From assembly GCF_009930875.1 (NCBI RefSeq), contig NZ_CP025249.1:2108001-2172000 (forward strand): a DNA stretch of 64,000 nt, given 5' to 3'. The stretch comes from Actinomyces sp. 432 (lineage in GTDB: Bacteria; Actinomycetota; Actinomycetes; Actinomycetales; Actinomycetaceae). Of this stretch, positions 16,705 to 26,238 are shown piece after piece. The notes beneath the pieces are model-generated. The model worked only from the letters and a program-made list of their open reading frames with translations, was not told the DNA's origin and ran no database searches. Within the stretch, counting starts at the first letter, position 1, and every line of letters begins with the position of its first letter. A program made the position numbers and the translations under genes.

Positions 16705-18665
16705 ATTCCCTGAACTCCTCCCCGGCGGGGGCCCGGCAGGAAGCCCCCGCATCCGGACCGCAGCCCGGCGCAGCCGCCCTCCCCACCACACCGGACCCGC
16801 GCGAGTCCTGGCCGACCACCGATATCGGCGGCTCGCGGCTGCACCTGCCGCACGGGACCATCCCGGCCCTGGACTGCGCCATGTGGGTGCTGGCGATTGT
16901 GCTGGTCCTGTCCCTGAACATTGACGGCAGCTCCCGGGAGCCGACCGGCATCGCGACCGGTATCGCCATCCTGCTCGCGGCAGTGCTGCAGCTGCTGGCC
17001 TGGCTGCTGTTCCTGCGCGGCCGCGCCCGCTTCGCCACCGGGGATGAGATCCCGCAGATCCTGGTCACGGATGTACTGATTGCGGCGGTGCTGATGCTCG
17101 CATCCATCCTGTCCCAGGGCCTGCTGCTGCCGCTGGGGGCGGCGGTGGTCTCCGGGGCGGTGGCGCTGACCCTGCATATGGCGGTGCGCTGGCTCTTCCA
17201 GCGCGTAGTCGCCTGGCGGCACCGCCCGCAGGCGCACCGCAGCCGGCGCACCATCGTGCTCGGGGCAGGCTACGGCGGGGTACAGGCGATCAGCTTGATG
17301 CAGCAGGACCAGGAGGGCGTCTTCACCCCGGTTGCCATCCTGGACGATGACCCCTCCAAGCGGCACCTGCGCATCAGCGGGGTGCGGGTGCTGGGGCCGT
17401 GGGAGGCGCTCGGGCAGGTAGCCGCGGAGAAGCGCGCCGACCTGGTACTGCTGGCGGTGCCCTCCGCAGGCCCGGAGCGAGTCGACGAGGTTGTGGAGAA
17501 GGCCCAGTCCCTGGGACTCGAGATCCGCATCATGCCCTCCATGGAGGAGCTGGTCGAGCGCGCGCCCTCGTACCACCCCGACGCCTCCCAGCTCCAGTCG
17601 ACCAACGTCTTCCGGCCCCCGCAGATCGCGGACCTGCTCGGACGCCGCGAGATCGACACCGACGTCGACGCCATCGGTGCCTACCTGACCGGCGAGCGCG
17701 TCCTGGTGACGGGTGCGGGCGGATCGATCGGCTCCCAGCTGTGCCACGCAATCGCCCGCTACGAGCCGGAGCGACTGATCATGGTGGACCGGGACGACTC
17801 CGCCCTGCACGCGGTACAGCTGTCCCTGGACGGGCAGGCGATGCTCGACTCCCCCGACGTGATCCTCGGAGACCTGCGCACCCCCGGCTTCATTCCCGCC
17901 CTGTTCGACGAGAACCGGCCGACCATCGTCTTCCACGCGGCCGCACTGAAGCACGTCACGCTCACGGAGCGCTTCCCGGAGGAGGCCTTCCTGACGAATG
18001 TGGCGGCCACCCGCGACCTGCTGCTGGCGGCAGCCAGTCATGACGTGCGGCGATTCATCAATATCTCCACGGACAAGGCCGCGGACCCGCAGTGCGTGCT
18101 CGGCTACTCCAAGCGGGTGGCCGAGCGGCTGACGGCAACCATCGGGCGGACGCTGGCTCCCGAGCGCCGCTTCATGTCCGTGCGATTCGGGAACGTACTG
18201 GGTTCACGCGGCTCGGCGCTGCTGACCTTCGCCTCCCAGCTGGAGCGCGGGCTACCGCTGACGATCACGGACCCGAGCATGGAGCGGTTCTTCATGAGCG
18301 TGGACGAGGCCTGCCAGCTGGTCCTGCAGGCAGGGGTGCTTGGGCGCTCGGGCGAGGTCCTGATCCTGGACATGGGCAAGCCGCACAACATCGAGGAGAT
18401 CGCGCGCCGCTTCGCCACCCTGATGGGCTACCCCGACGCGCAAGTCACCTACACGCGGGTGCGCCCCGGGGAGAAGCTCACCGAGGAGCTGTTCGGCCGG
18501 GGCGAGCAGGACGTGCGCCCGAATCACCCGCTGATCTCGCAGACCTCGGTGCCGCCCTACCCGATGGGGAAGCTCGCGGCGATCACCGACTTGCGTGAAC
18601 GCGCCGAGTGGGGCCAGCACGGTGCCCTGGTACGCCGGTGGATGGAAGCGGAGAGCGGGGCATGA
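16701..18665 (+). CDS. CapD/WbpM-type membrane nucleotide-sugar 4,6-dehydratase/epimerase
   Basis: The 654-residue protein has about four N-terminal transmembrane helices (from ~residue 55 to 165). A Rossmann-like domain follows (IVLGAGYGGVQAISLMQQ), then an extended SDR domain with VLVTGAGGSIGSQL near residue 335, ISTDKAADP and the catalytic-site GYSKRVAE near residue 470. This is the architecture of PglF/WbpM/CapD enzymes, which act on UDP-GlcNAc or related sugars at the membrane to make deoxy-amino sugar precursors. The exact product is not determinable by reading. It overlaps wecB by 4 bases and the next gene by 4 bases, so the operon is tightly coupled. Confidence 0.88.
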   Translation: MNSLNSSPAGARQEAPASGPQPGAAALPTTPDPRESWPTTDIGGSRLHLPHGTIPALDCAMWVLAIVLVLSLNIDGSSREPTGIATGIAILLAAVLQLLAWLLFLRGRARFATGDEIPQILVTDVLIAAVLMLASILSQGLLLPLGAAVVSGAVALTLHMAVRWLFQRVVAWRHRPQAHRSRRTIVLGAGYGGVQAISLMQQDQEGVFTPVAILDDDPSKRHLRISGVRVLGPWEALGQVAAEKRADLVLLAVPSAGPERVDEVVEKAQSLGLEIRIMPSMEELVERAPSYHPDASQLQSTNVFRPPQIADLLGRREIDTDVDAIGAYLTGERVLVTGAGGSIGSQLCHAIARYEPERLIMVDRDDSALHAVQLSLDGQAMLDSPDVILGDLRTPGFIPALFDENRPTIVFHAAALKHVTLTERFPEEAFLTNVAATRDLLLAAASHDVRRFINISTDKAADPQCVLGYSKRVAERLTATIGRTLAPERRFMSVRFGNVLGSRGSALLTFASQLERGLPLTITDPSMERFFMSVDEACQLVLQAGVLGRSGEVLILDMGKPHNIEEIARRFATLMGYPDAQVTYTRVRPGEKLTEELFGRGEQDVRPNHPLISQTSVPPYPMGKLAAITDLRERAEWGQHGALVRRWMEAESGA

Positions 18666-19699
18666 CAGTTGCCCTGGTCCTCGGCTTCCTGGCCGCCGCG
18701 GCGGCGTCGGCGCTGGCGACGGCGGCGCTGATCCCGGTGCTGCGGCGCGCCCAGGTGGTCGATGTCCCGGTGGATCGCTCGCTGCACGTGGTGCCGACAC
18801 CGCGCGGCGGCGGCCTGGCCGTGGTGCTAGGGGCGCTGCTGGTAATGGGCCCGGCGATCGTAATCGCCTGGCACCGGCTCGCGACGACGCATGCGTACAC
18901 CCGCTTCAGCGTGCTGGCGCTGGGGCTGGTGGCGATTGTGGCCTTCGCGGTCGTGGGCCTGACGGAGGACCTCTTCTCTCTTTCCACCCGGTTGCGCCTG
19001 TGTCTGCAGCTGGTCCTGGGCCTGCTCCTGGGCCTGGCCGCCGCCGCCCTGGTGGGGGCGAACCCGTGGGTGGCCGTGGCCGTGGCCGTGTGCGCCGCGG
19101 GACTGGTCAACGCCACCAACTTCATGGACGGCGCAAACGGCTTGGCTGCGGGGCACGCGGTGGTGGCGGGCCTATGGTTCACGGTGGTGGCGCTGGCGCA
19201 CCCGGTTCCGGGACTCGGCGTCGTGATGATTGCGGTGGCCGGGGCGGCAGCAGGATTCCTGCCCTTCAACGCGCCGCGGGCGCGGCTCTTCCTGGGCGAC
19301 TCCGGGTCCTACGCGCTTGGCGGCGCCTGGGCCTTCGCGGCCACGATCTGCCTGGCCTCCGGGGTTCCGGCAAGTGCTTCGGTAGCACCGCTGCTGGTGC
19401 TGGTGACCGATGCCGGCTTCACCCTGGGGATGCGGGTGCGCACCGGGCAGCGGTGGTATGAGCCGCACAAGCTGCACGTTTACCAGCGCCTGGTGACATT
19501 CGGCTGGCCGCACTGGGCCGTGGCCCTGCTGGTGGCGGCCACGGCGGCGCTGTGCTCGGCCCTGGCCTGGCTGGGCCTGGTGCTGGGGCAGCCGGCGCTT
19601 GCCTGGGGGCTCATCGGCGCTGTGCTGATCGCCTACCTGTACCTGCCGCTAGCGGTCGGGGCCGGCGACCCCTTCCGCGCGCTGAGGCCGGTGAGGTGA
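18662..19699 (+). CDS. WecA/TagO-type polyprenyl-phosphate sugar-1-phosphate transferase
   Basis: This 345-residue multi-pass membrane protein has the GT-family MraY/WecA motifs PTPRGGG, NATNFMDGANGLAAG and RLFLGDSGSYALGG, and about ten hydrophobic segments. It would transfer a GlcNAc-1-P-type sugar to undecaprenyl phosphate and so start the lipid-linked polymer. The His-rich loop (RWYEPHKLHVYQRL) near the C-terminus fits WecA more than MraY. ATG 18662 overlaps the upstream TGA (ATGA), which fixes the start. Confidence 0.9.
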   Translation: MTVALVLGFLAAAAASALATAALIPVLRRAQVVDVPVDRSLHVVPTPRGGGLAVVLGALLVMGPAIVIAWHRLATTHAYTRFSVLALGLVAIVAFAVVGLTEDLFSLSTRLRLCLQLVLGLLLGLAAAALVGANPWVAVAVAVCAAGLVNATNFMDGANGLAAGHAVVAGLWFTVVALAHPVPGLGVVMIAVAGAAAGFLPFNAPRARLFLGDSGSYALGGAWAFAATICLASGVPASASVAPLLVLVTDAGFTLGMRVRTGQRWYEPHKLHVYQRLVTFGWPHWAVALLVAATAALCSALAWLGLVLGQPALAWGLIGAVLIAYLYLPLAVGAGDPFRALRPVR

Positions 19700-19704
19700 G
19701 GAAG

Positions 19705-20948
19705 ATGAGGATCCTGCTGCTCACCCACTACTGGGCGCCGGAGACGGGCGCCCCGCAGATGCGTTGGGGCTGGCTGGCCCGCGGCCTGGTCCGGCGCGGC
19801 CACGAGCTGGCCGTGCTGGCTCCGCCGCCGCACTATCCCACCGGGCGCCTGCTCGACGCCGACCCGCGCCACGCCCCGGGCGCGGTGCACCGGGACCCGT
19901 CCGGGGCGATGATCCACCGCACTGCCTTCCGCCCCTACGACGTCGGCCTGGGGGCCGGGGCGCGGACCAGGCGGTGGCTGCGGCGGATGCCCTCAGGCTG
20001 GGGCTGCGGCGCTTTACCGGATCGCAGCGGCCCGACGTCGTCGTCGGCACGGTGCCGGGGCTGCCGACCCTGCCAGCCGCCCTGATGCTGGGGCGCGTGC
20101 TGCGCCGGCCGGTAGTGGCGGAGCTGCGCGACGCCTGGCCGGACATCCTTGAATCCGCCTCCAGCTGGGCAGGCGGTGACGCTCCCGGGCTGCGGCGTCG
20201 GGCGCTGGCGGCGGCGCGCGGGACCGTACCGGGGGCAATCACCCATCTGGAGCGCCAGGCCGACGCCGTGGTTACCACCACCGAGTCCTTCGCCCGAGCG
20301 CTCCGCGAGCGCGGCCTGGGGCACGTGGTCACGGTCCGCAATGCGCCGGCAGCCCCGGTCGCGGCGCTCCCGCCCGTGCCTGGCTCTCGGGCGGATGGTG
20401 CCCTGCGCGTGCTGTACCTGGGCACGGTGGGTCGGGCCCAGGGGCTGGACAGTGCGGTGCGGGCCGCCGCCCTGGCAGCACAGCGGGGCACGCATGTGAT
20501 GCTGCGGATTGTCGGCGACGGCGCGCAGGCCGCAGCCGTGCGCGCGGAGGCGACGCGTCTAGACGCCCCGGTGCAGGTGCTGGAGCCGGTTCCCGTGGAG
20601 CGGGTGGGCGAGCAGTACGCGTGGGCGGACACGGTGCTGGTGTCTTTGCAGGACTGGCCTGCCATGTCACTGACGGTTCCGTCCAAGCTGTACGAGCTCC
20701 TGGCCACCGGTCGGCACATCAGTGGCGCGGTTGCGGGCGAGGCCGCAGCGATTGTGCGCGAGTCCGGAGCCGGGGACATAGTCGCCCCGCAAGACCCGCA
20801 GGCGCTGGCGGCACTGTGGACGGAGCTGGCGGCCGACCGCTCCCGCCTGGCTCCCGCCAGCGGCTCGCTGTGGCTGGATGAGCACGCACGCAAGGAGGAC
20901 CTGGTGTCCCGTTACGAGTCACTGCTGGAGGGGGTAACTGGTGCCTGA
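19705..20948 (+). CDS. glycosyltransferase family 4 protein with an apparent 1-base frameshift
   Basis: The N-terminal GT-B domain starts MRILLLTHYWAPETGAPQM, a common GT4 opening. Near the G run 19950-19954 the frame slips. The continuation (GADQAVAAADALRLG ... PDVVVGTVPGLPTL ... VVAELRDAWPDI ... LRVLYLGTVGRAQGLD ... SKLYELLATGRH) is in another frame and ends at 20948. One added G yields a 414-residue protein of normal GT4 length (WcaI-like). The TGA overlaps the next start by 8 bases. It probably adds an early sugar to the lipid-linked intermediate; donor and acceptor are unknown. Confidence 0.85.
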
Positions 20949-22689
20949 GGCTCAGCGCATCCGCAATATACGCTTGCTGATTGACTCCACTAGTCGGCTT
21001 CTCGCCGAGGATCCGCTGCTGCTGGCGGTGCAGTCGGCCCGGCGCCTGCCCCCCGGGGCACGCGGGCGCATGGCACGAGCCGCCGGCGCAGGCGCGAGGC
21101 CAGGGTCCTTGCGCCTGGCCCTGGGCGAGTTCCTTGCCGACCGCCCCGCGCAGGCCGAGCGAGCGCTGGCTGCCGCGGTACCCCGTTCACCGGCGGGCAG
21201 GCGGTTAGCGGCGGAGCTGTCAGTCCAGCTCGGCCGCCTTCACCCCGACGCCGCCGCCCAGCTGCCGCCAACGCTGCGCTCCCGGGACTACTGGTCCCGG
21301 GGTCAGCTCCATGACGCGGTTGCGGTGCTCGACGGCGTGCCCGAGGCGCGGGCGCGGCGCGCACGGCTGCGCTCGCAACTGGCGGTGATGAGCCCGGGCT
21401 TCACGCTCCCACGGGTAACCCGCTCGCCCAGGTGGGAGGAGCCGGCTCGGAGCGGACCGACCCGGGTGCTACATGTACTGACGAACTCCTTCCCGCACAC
21501 CCAGTCCGGCTATGCGGTGCGCTCTCACGCGGTGCTTGGCGCCCAGCGCGCCGCGGGCATTGAGGTGCGCGCGATTACGCGGATCGGCTATCCGGTGACG
21601 GTGGGGCTGGTAGGCGCGGCCGGCACGGACGTGGTGGATGGGATCGAGTACCGGCGGCTGCTGCCGTCCCGGCTGGCGCCGACCCCGGCGGCGCGGCTGG
21701 TGCAAATGGCGCGTCTGCTGGCGCAGGAGGTGGAGGTCTTCCGCCCGCACGTGCTGCACACCACCACGAACTTTCAGAACGCGCTGGTCACGCGCGCCGT
21801 GGCAGAGTCGTACGGGCTGGCGTGGGTGTATGAGATGCGCGGTGTGCTGGAGCAGACCTGGGTGGCCTCCCGCCCGGTGAGCCAGCAGGCTCAGGCGCTG
21901 GGCTCAGAGCGGTTCCGCCTGTTGCGCGCCAAGGAGACCGAGATGGCGCTGGCGGCGGACGCGGTAGTGGTCCTGTCGCAGGTACAGCTTGAGGACCTGG
22001 TCGCGCGCGGGGTGCCGGCGGAGCGCATCAGGATTGTTCCTAACGCGGTGGAGGACGCCGTGCTGGAGGTGCCCGCGGTGGGTGCGGCTGAGGCGCGCAC
22101 TCGGCTGGGGCTGCCTCGCGAGGGCTTCTGGGCTGGCAGCGTCTCCTCCCTGGTGGACTATGAGGGCTTCGATGTATTGCTCGAGGCGGTGGCGCGGTGC
22201 CGCGCGAGCGGGGTCGATGTGCGCTGCCTGCTGGTGGGCGACGGCGTCAGTCGGCCGGGGCTCGAGGCACGGGCGGCGGAGCTCGGCCTGGGGCCCGAGG
22301 TCTGCGTGCTGCCGGGGAGGGTGCCGCAGCAGGAGTCCCTGAACTGGTACCAGGCCCTGGATGCGTTCTGCGTGCCCCGGAGGGACACGCCTGTCTGCAG
22401 GTCGGTGACGCCGATCAAGCCTTTCAACGCGATGGCACTGGGCCGGGAGGTGCTGGTGTCTGACCTGCCGGCCTTGCGGGAGGTTGTTGCCCGGGGCGGT
22501 GGCGAGGTATTCCCCGCCGAGGATGCTGCGGCCCTCGCCACTGCCCTCACTGGGGCGGCCAGGCGCTCGGAGGACTCGAATCGTGTTGCCGCGCCCGGCC
22601 AGAATAGGATTCGTGCTGAAGCTTGCGGACTACCCACGTGGAGTCGCAACGGCACGGTCTACCGCGCGATGTATGAGGAGTTGAGGTGA
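20941..22689 (+). CDS. glycosyltransferase with extra N-terminal helical domain
   Basis: This 582-residue protein has an Arg/Ala-rich helical N-terminal region of ~170 residues with no recognised domain. A GT-B glycosyltransferase follows: VLHVLTNSFPHTQSGYAVRSH, then FRPHVLHTTTNFQNALV and WVYEMRGVLEQTWVAS. The GT4-like C-terminal domain has RIRIVPNAV, VSSLVDYEGFDVLLEAVA, LLVGDGV and the nucleotide-binding PIKPFNAMALGREVLVSDL. The start is a GTG overlapping the previous gene by 8 bases, with a possible site in GGAGGGGGTAACTG. It belongs to the rightward polymer operon. Confidence 0.82.
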   Translation: MPEAQRIRNIRLLIDSTSRLLAEDPLLLAVQSARRLPPGARGRMARAAGAGARPGSLRLALGEFLADRPAQAERALAAAVPRSPAGRRLAAELSVQLGRLHPDAAAQLPPTLRSRDYWSRGQLHDAVAVLDGVPEARARRARLRSQLAVMSPGFTLPRVTRSPRWEEPARSGPTRVLHVLTNSFPHTQSGYAVRSHAVLGAQRAAGIEVRAITRIGYPVTVGLVGAAGTDVVDGIEYRRLLPSRLAPTPAARLVQMARLLAQEVEVFRPHVLHTTTNFQNALVTRAVAESYGLAWVYEMRGVLEQTWVASRPVSQQAQALGSERFRLLRAKETEMALAADAVVVLSQVQLEDLVARGVPAERIRIVPNAVEDAVLEVPAVGAAEARTRLGLPREGFWAGSVSSLVDYEGFDVLLEAVARCRASGVDVRCLLVGDGVSRPGLEARAAELGLGPEVCVLPGRVPQQESLNWYQALDAFCVPRRDTPVCRSVTPIKPFNAMALGREVLVSDLPALREVVARGGGEVFPAEDAAALATALTGAARRSEDSNRVAAPGQNRIRAEACGLPTWSRNGTVYRAMYEELR

Positions 22690-23615
22690 GCACACAGTCT
22701 CAGGAGCCGATGCCCATGACCTGGCTCGATCGCGCTTACGAGAACTACTACATGCGTAGTTCCCACGTCGTCTCCGACCGCCAGCTGGAGTCCCTGGACC
22801 CGGTCGGGCTGCGGCCGCCGCTGGGCAAGTACATCGCACAGCTGTGGCAGCGGCGGCACTTCATTTGGGCGGATGCCCGGGCCAAGGCGCTTGGCTCCCA
22901 GCGCGGCACGCTACTCGGCAATGCCTGGCTGATCGTCAAGCCTATGCTGGATGCACTCGTCTATTTCGTGATATTCGGTCTACTGCTGCAGACCTCCCGC
23001 GGCATCGAGAACTTTGTCGGCTACCTGATCATCGGCGTGACGCTGTTTCCGCCCCTCCAGCGTTCAATAACAGGAGGAGCCCAAGTGGTCAGGAACGGCA
23101 GGAACATGATTCGGGGCTTCTCCTTCCCCCGCGCAGTGCTGCCGATCTCGTACACGCTGCGCTCGGCGATCGACACGTTGCCGCCCCTGGCGTCGGTGCT
23201 GTTCTTAGTGGCAGTCCTGCCTCCCCACGCCCTACCCACATTGCACTGGCTACTCATCATCCCGATCTTCCTATTACAGTTCATGCTCGCGCTGGGACTG
23301 ACTTTTTTCGCGGCGCGCATCACCACGCTGTTTCCAGACATGCGCAATATCTGGCCGTTCCTGACCCAGTTCTGGTTCTACGGATCAGGCGTGTTCTTTT
23401 CCTACGAGCGGTTCATAGACCACCCCACCGTGCTTGCGTTCATGGACGTGAACCCCGGTTACCTCATCCTCACGATGTACCGGGACTGCATCTTGTACGA
23501 CGCAATGCCTGACACGAGGTCCTGGGCGCTGCTGATCACCTGGACCTTTGGAGCGCTGGTTCTCGGCTTCGTATTCTTCTGGGAGAAGGAGGTCGCATAT
23601 GCCGTCGAACGCTGA
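22686..23615 (+). CDS. ABC-2 type polysaccharide/teichoic acid exporter, permease subunit
   Basis: This 309-residue membrane protein of the TagG/Wzm/RfbD family has six or so hydrophobic segments. Marks are KARALGSQRGTLLGNAWLIVKPMLDALVYFVIFG split across the first cytoplasmic-membrane transition, LIIGVTLFPPLQRSI, and FYGSGVFFSYERF near the C-terminus. With the ATPase encoded downstream it would move the lipid-linked polymer across the membrane. The GTG overlaps the previous TGA (GTGA). The 17-base overlap with the next gene supports one complex. Confidence 0.9.
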   Translation: MSTQSQEPMPMTWLDRAYENYYMRSSHVVSDRQLESLDPVGLRPPLGKYIAQLWQRRHFIWADARAKALGSQRGTLLGNAWLIVKPMLDALVYFVIFGLLLQTSRGIENFVGYLIIGVTLFPPLQRSITGGAQVVRNGRNMIRGFSFPRAVLPISYTLRSAIDTLPPLASVLFLVAVLPPHALPTLHWLLIIPIFLLQFMLALGLTFFAARITTLFPDMRNIWPFLTQFWFYGSGVFFSYERFIDHPTVLAFMDVNPGYLILTMYRDCILYDAMPDTRSWALLITWTFGALVLGFVFFWEKEVAYAVER

Positions 23616-24510
23616 ATCGACGAAAGACTCCGCTGCCGCAGAGCCCACCGTGGTAGTACGCGACGTGCAGGTCCGCTACCGCTCCCCCTCCAGTGACGCC
23701 AGCGCCATGCGCGCGCTGTCACCTGCCACGCGGGTGTTCCTGCGAGTGACCGGTCAGCGACCGAAGGTGGATGTCGACGCGCTCAAGGGGGTCTCGCTGG
23801 TGGCCCGCGCCGGTGAGTCGATTGGCATCCTCGGCAGAAACGGCTCGGGCAAGTCCACTCTGCTGCGCATCATCGCCGGGCTGGAGACACCCCGCGCCGG
23901 CAGTGTCAGAGCCCGCTCAACTCCGGTGCTGCTCGGGGTTAACGCGGCCCTAGTACCCGACCTTCCTGGTGAGCGGAACGTCCTGCTCGGCTGCCTGGCC
24001 ATGGGCCTGTCCAAGCAGCAGGCTCGGGACGTGCTGCCCGAGGTCGTAGAGCTTGCCGGAATTGGCAAGGCGATTTACCGACCGATGAAGACCTACTCGT
24101 CAGGTATGGCCTCCAGGCTCCGCTTCGCCATCGCCGCCGCCGCGAATCCAGACATCCTGCTTATTGACGAGGCACTGAGCACCGGTGACGCCGCCTTCAA
24201 GGAGCGCAGTGAGCGGAAGATGACTGAGCTCCGCCAGGCAGCGGGGACGGTGTTCCTGGTGAGCCACGCGGCGCAGACCATTGAGGAGATGTGCTCACGG
24301 GCGATCTGGCTGATGGAGGGCGAGATAATCGGGGACGGCCCCGGACCGGAGATCGCCCACGATTACCGCTGGTGGTCGTGGAACATCACCAAGAACGAGT
24401 TCGACAAGGCGGACGAGATCCTGGCCCGCTGCCGCCGGAAGTGGGCGCCCCGGCAGCCTGTGATCTCCGATCCGGATCTCTACAGGGGCGCTTGGCGGCA
24501 CGCCTACTAG
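23599..24510 (+). CDS. polysaccharide/teichoic acid exporter, ATP-binding subunit
   Basis: This 303-residue ABC ATPase of the TagH/Wzt type has Walker A GRNGSGKSTLLRIIAGL, the family's variant signature TYSSGMASRLRFAIA, Walker B DILLIDEALSTGD and H-loop LVSHAAQTI. A ~60-residue N-terminal extension before VDVDALKGVSLVARAG is usual for TagH. There is no long C-terminal carbohydrate-binding domain, so recognition of a modified chain end as in Wzt is unlikely. The ATG at 23599 has an excellent GGAGAAGGAGG site. It is the last gene of the rightward arm. Confidence 0.92.
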   Translation: MPSNAESTKDSAAAEPTVVVRDVQVRYRSPSSDASAMRALSPATRVFLRVTGQRPKVDVDALKGVSLVARAGESIGILGRNGSGKSTLLRIIAGLETPRAGSVRARSTPVLLGVNAALVPDLPGERNVLLGCLAMGLSKQQARDVLPEVVELAGIGKAIYRPMKTYSSGMASRLRFAIAAAANPDILLIDEALSTGDAAFKERSERKMTELRQAAGTVFLVSHAAQTIEEMCSRAIWLMEGEIIGDGPGPEIAHDYRWWSWNITKNEFDKADEILARCRRKWAPRQPVISDPDLYRGAWRHAY

Positions 24511-24512
24511 CC

Positions 24513-24592
24513 GCTCCGCCCGGCTGAGGGGCAGGCCACCTCGGGGTCGGCTGGTGCCGCCCCCCGCAGATGCTCCGCCCGGCTGAGGGGCA
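24513..24592. repeat. 21-bp direct repeat pair downstream of the exporter gene
   Basis: The 21 bases at 24513-24533 (beginning GCTCCGCCCGG, ending GAGGGGCA) recur exactly at 24572-24592. They lie 59 bases apart, between the exporter ATPase stop and the convergent terminator. Their function is unknown. Confidence 0.75.
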
Positions 24593-24603
24593 CGGGGTGT
24601 AGG

Positions 24604-24652
24604 AGGCGGCTTGGGTGGTCAGTCGGGACCTGACCGATCACCCAAGCCGCCT
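24604..24652. terminator. bidirectional terminator hairpin at the meeting point of two operons
   Basis: A perfect 14-bp stem (AGGCGGCTTGGGTG / CACCCAAGCCGCCT) encloses 21 bases that contain the smaller inverted repeat GGTCAG...CTGACC. It ends six bases before the 3' end of the leftward glycosyltransferase gene. There is no long T run, but position between convergent genes and symmetry make terminator function likely. Confidence 0.75.
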
Positions 24653-24657
24653 GGTGC

Positions 24658-26238
24658 CTACTTCGCTGAAACCGCTCGGACGCACCGCGTCAGCAGTGCG
24701 GCGATCTCCTCGGCGAGGTCTTCGCGCGACAGCTTGCGGTCGAATTCACGTAGCCTGAATCCCATTCCTCCCGACAGAGGGCCCATGAACTGGATCCCAC
24801 TGCTGGTAAGCGCCTCACGCAGAGCGTCGAAATGATTCCGGTCGCGCACGGAGAGCGCGACTCCGATGGACTTGGCGCCCATCTCCAAGTCAAAGGCAAT
24901 GCGCCCGAGCCGACCGGCGTCCCGCTCTAGCACGCCGACGTTTGAACGCCAGAACCAGGATCTTGTCCAGGAGTCCCCGGGGACTCCGCAGCGGGCGCGC
25001 ACGGCCTCCTGCAGCCACTCGCGGAAGACCCTGTCAGCGTCTACGGGCGTAGCTCGTGACACTTCCTTCAGCGCGCGACGCACCTCGGCCCAGGGGATGG
25101 TGTCCGGGAAGACCTCCGCGAGTGCACCGACAACGCCGTAGTCAACCGAGAACTGCCCCCGGTCCTCCACGTTCTGCAGGCGCGTGGGCACCTTCCACCC
25201 CATATTGAGACCGCGGAAGTGCGCCAGGTAGAACCGGTCGTCGGGTGGTACGTCGGCGCCGCGGATGAAGTGGCACGTCGGTGAGGTCGCGGAGGACAGG
25301 GAGGAGAACCTCGCCGTCCACTTGGGGCGGCACGGATGACCGGTCTTGAGCATCTTGAAGAAGTCCCAGAAACGCGGCGCACGGGACGTGTCCGAGCGGG
25401 AGTTCTCGATCCACCTGCCGCCGTAGCCGACCACGCCGTCCTCGGACTCCGCAAGCGCATCGAAGACATCCATGTCGGTGGTCTTGATGACCAGTTCATC
25501 GATGTCGGAATTGATCACACCGACGGCGGACTGCAAGAAGCGGTACCTGGCGTCCTGGAAAGCGCCGATCTGGCCGTAGTCGGAGTCCCATGCGACATTC
25601 GGGCCGACCCAGGGGCTGCCTTGGGGACCGAATTTGTAGTTCCACTCCACGACTACGGCGGTCTCCAGCCCCTCAAGCGACCTAAGCGCTCCGAGGAGCT
25701 CTTCCGGAGTCCTGGTAGTCGAAGCGTTGTCGTAGAGCAGGACCGCGTCAACGCCGTGCTCGTGCTGGTAGTAGCGGATCCAGTCGAGTATCCAGGCGAT
25801 GGGCTCGTCCTTCTGGTGAGCCATCAGCACTCTACGACCGGCGAACAGCTCGTTCATATCCGGCGTCGGCGTGAGCGCGAGCCTCGTGCCGTCGCTGAGC
25901 CGGAACTTCAGCTCGGCGTTCCCCATGCCGGGATCACGTAGCCGTACTGTGGAGACCTGGCTGCGATCGTGCTTGACCGTGCTGAACCGCACCGGGTCTT
26001 CAGACGCGCCGAAGCGAACGTCCCCGCCGGTTATGAGCCCCTCCAGATTCAGTAGCGGAGGTCCGACCAGCGTCACCGTGCGGCCGCTAAGAATAGCGTC
26101 GTAGAACACCGTCGAGTCATCGTATTTGTCCGCATAGGTGGGGTCGCGCTTCTCGACCGGACGCGGCGGTTCGCGCCTGAGCGAACCAGCTTCCGACAGT
26201 GAGGCGCCCACCGGGCGCACCAGCTTGTAGATAGTCAT
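24658..26238 (-). CDS. glycosyltransferase family 2/92-like protein
   Basis: This 526-residue soluble protein has no membrane segments. The core HQKDEPIAWILDWIRYYQHEHGVD followed by LLYDNASTT and INSDIDELVI (an acidic D-x-D-x-E metal/sugar-nucleotide site) is typical of the GT92/DUF23-like group within GT2 folds. The ~130 residues before it form a beta-rich domain with no recognised family, and a C-terminal segment also lacks a known domain. ATG 26238 overlaps the stop of the giant protein gene (ATGA). It is the last gene of the leftward tagD/giant/GT unit. Confidence 0.72.
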   Translation of the reverse strand: MTIYKLVRPVGASLSEAGSLRREPPRPVEKRDPTYADKYDDSTVFYDAILSGRTVTLVGPPLLNLEGLITGGDVRFGASEDPVRFSTVKHDRSQVSTVRLRDPGMGNAELKFRLSDGTRLALTPTPDMNELFAGRRVLMAHQKDEPIAWILDWIRYYQHEHGVDAVLLYDNASTTRTPEELLGALRSLEGLETAVVVEWNYKFGPQGSPWVGPNVAWDSDYGQIGAFQDARYRFLQSAVGVINSDIDELVIKTTDMDVFDALAESEDGVVGYGGRWIENSRSDTSRAPRFWDFFKMLKTGHPCRPKWTARFSSLSSATSPTCHFIRGADVPPDDRFYLAHFRGLNMGWKVPTRLQNVEDRGQFSVDYGVVGALAEVFPDTIPWAEVRRALKEVSRATPVDADRVFREWLQEAVRARCGVPGDSWTRSWFWRSNVGVLERDAGRLGRIAFDLEMGAKSIGVALSVRDRNHFDALREALTSSGIQFMGPLSGGMGFRLREFDRKLSREDLAEEIAALLTRCVRAVSAK

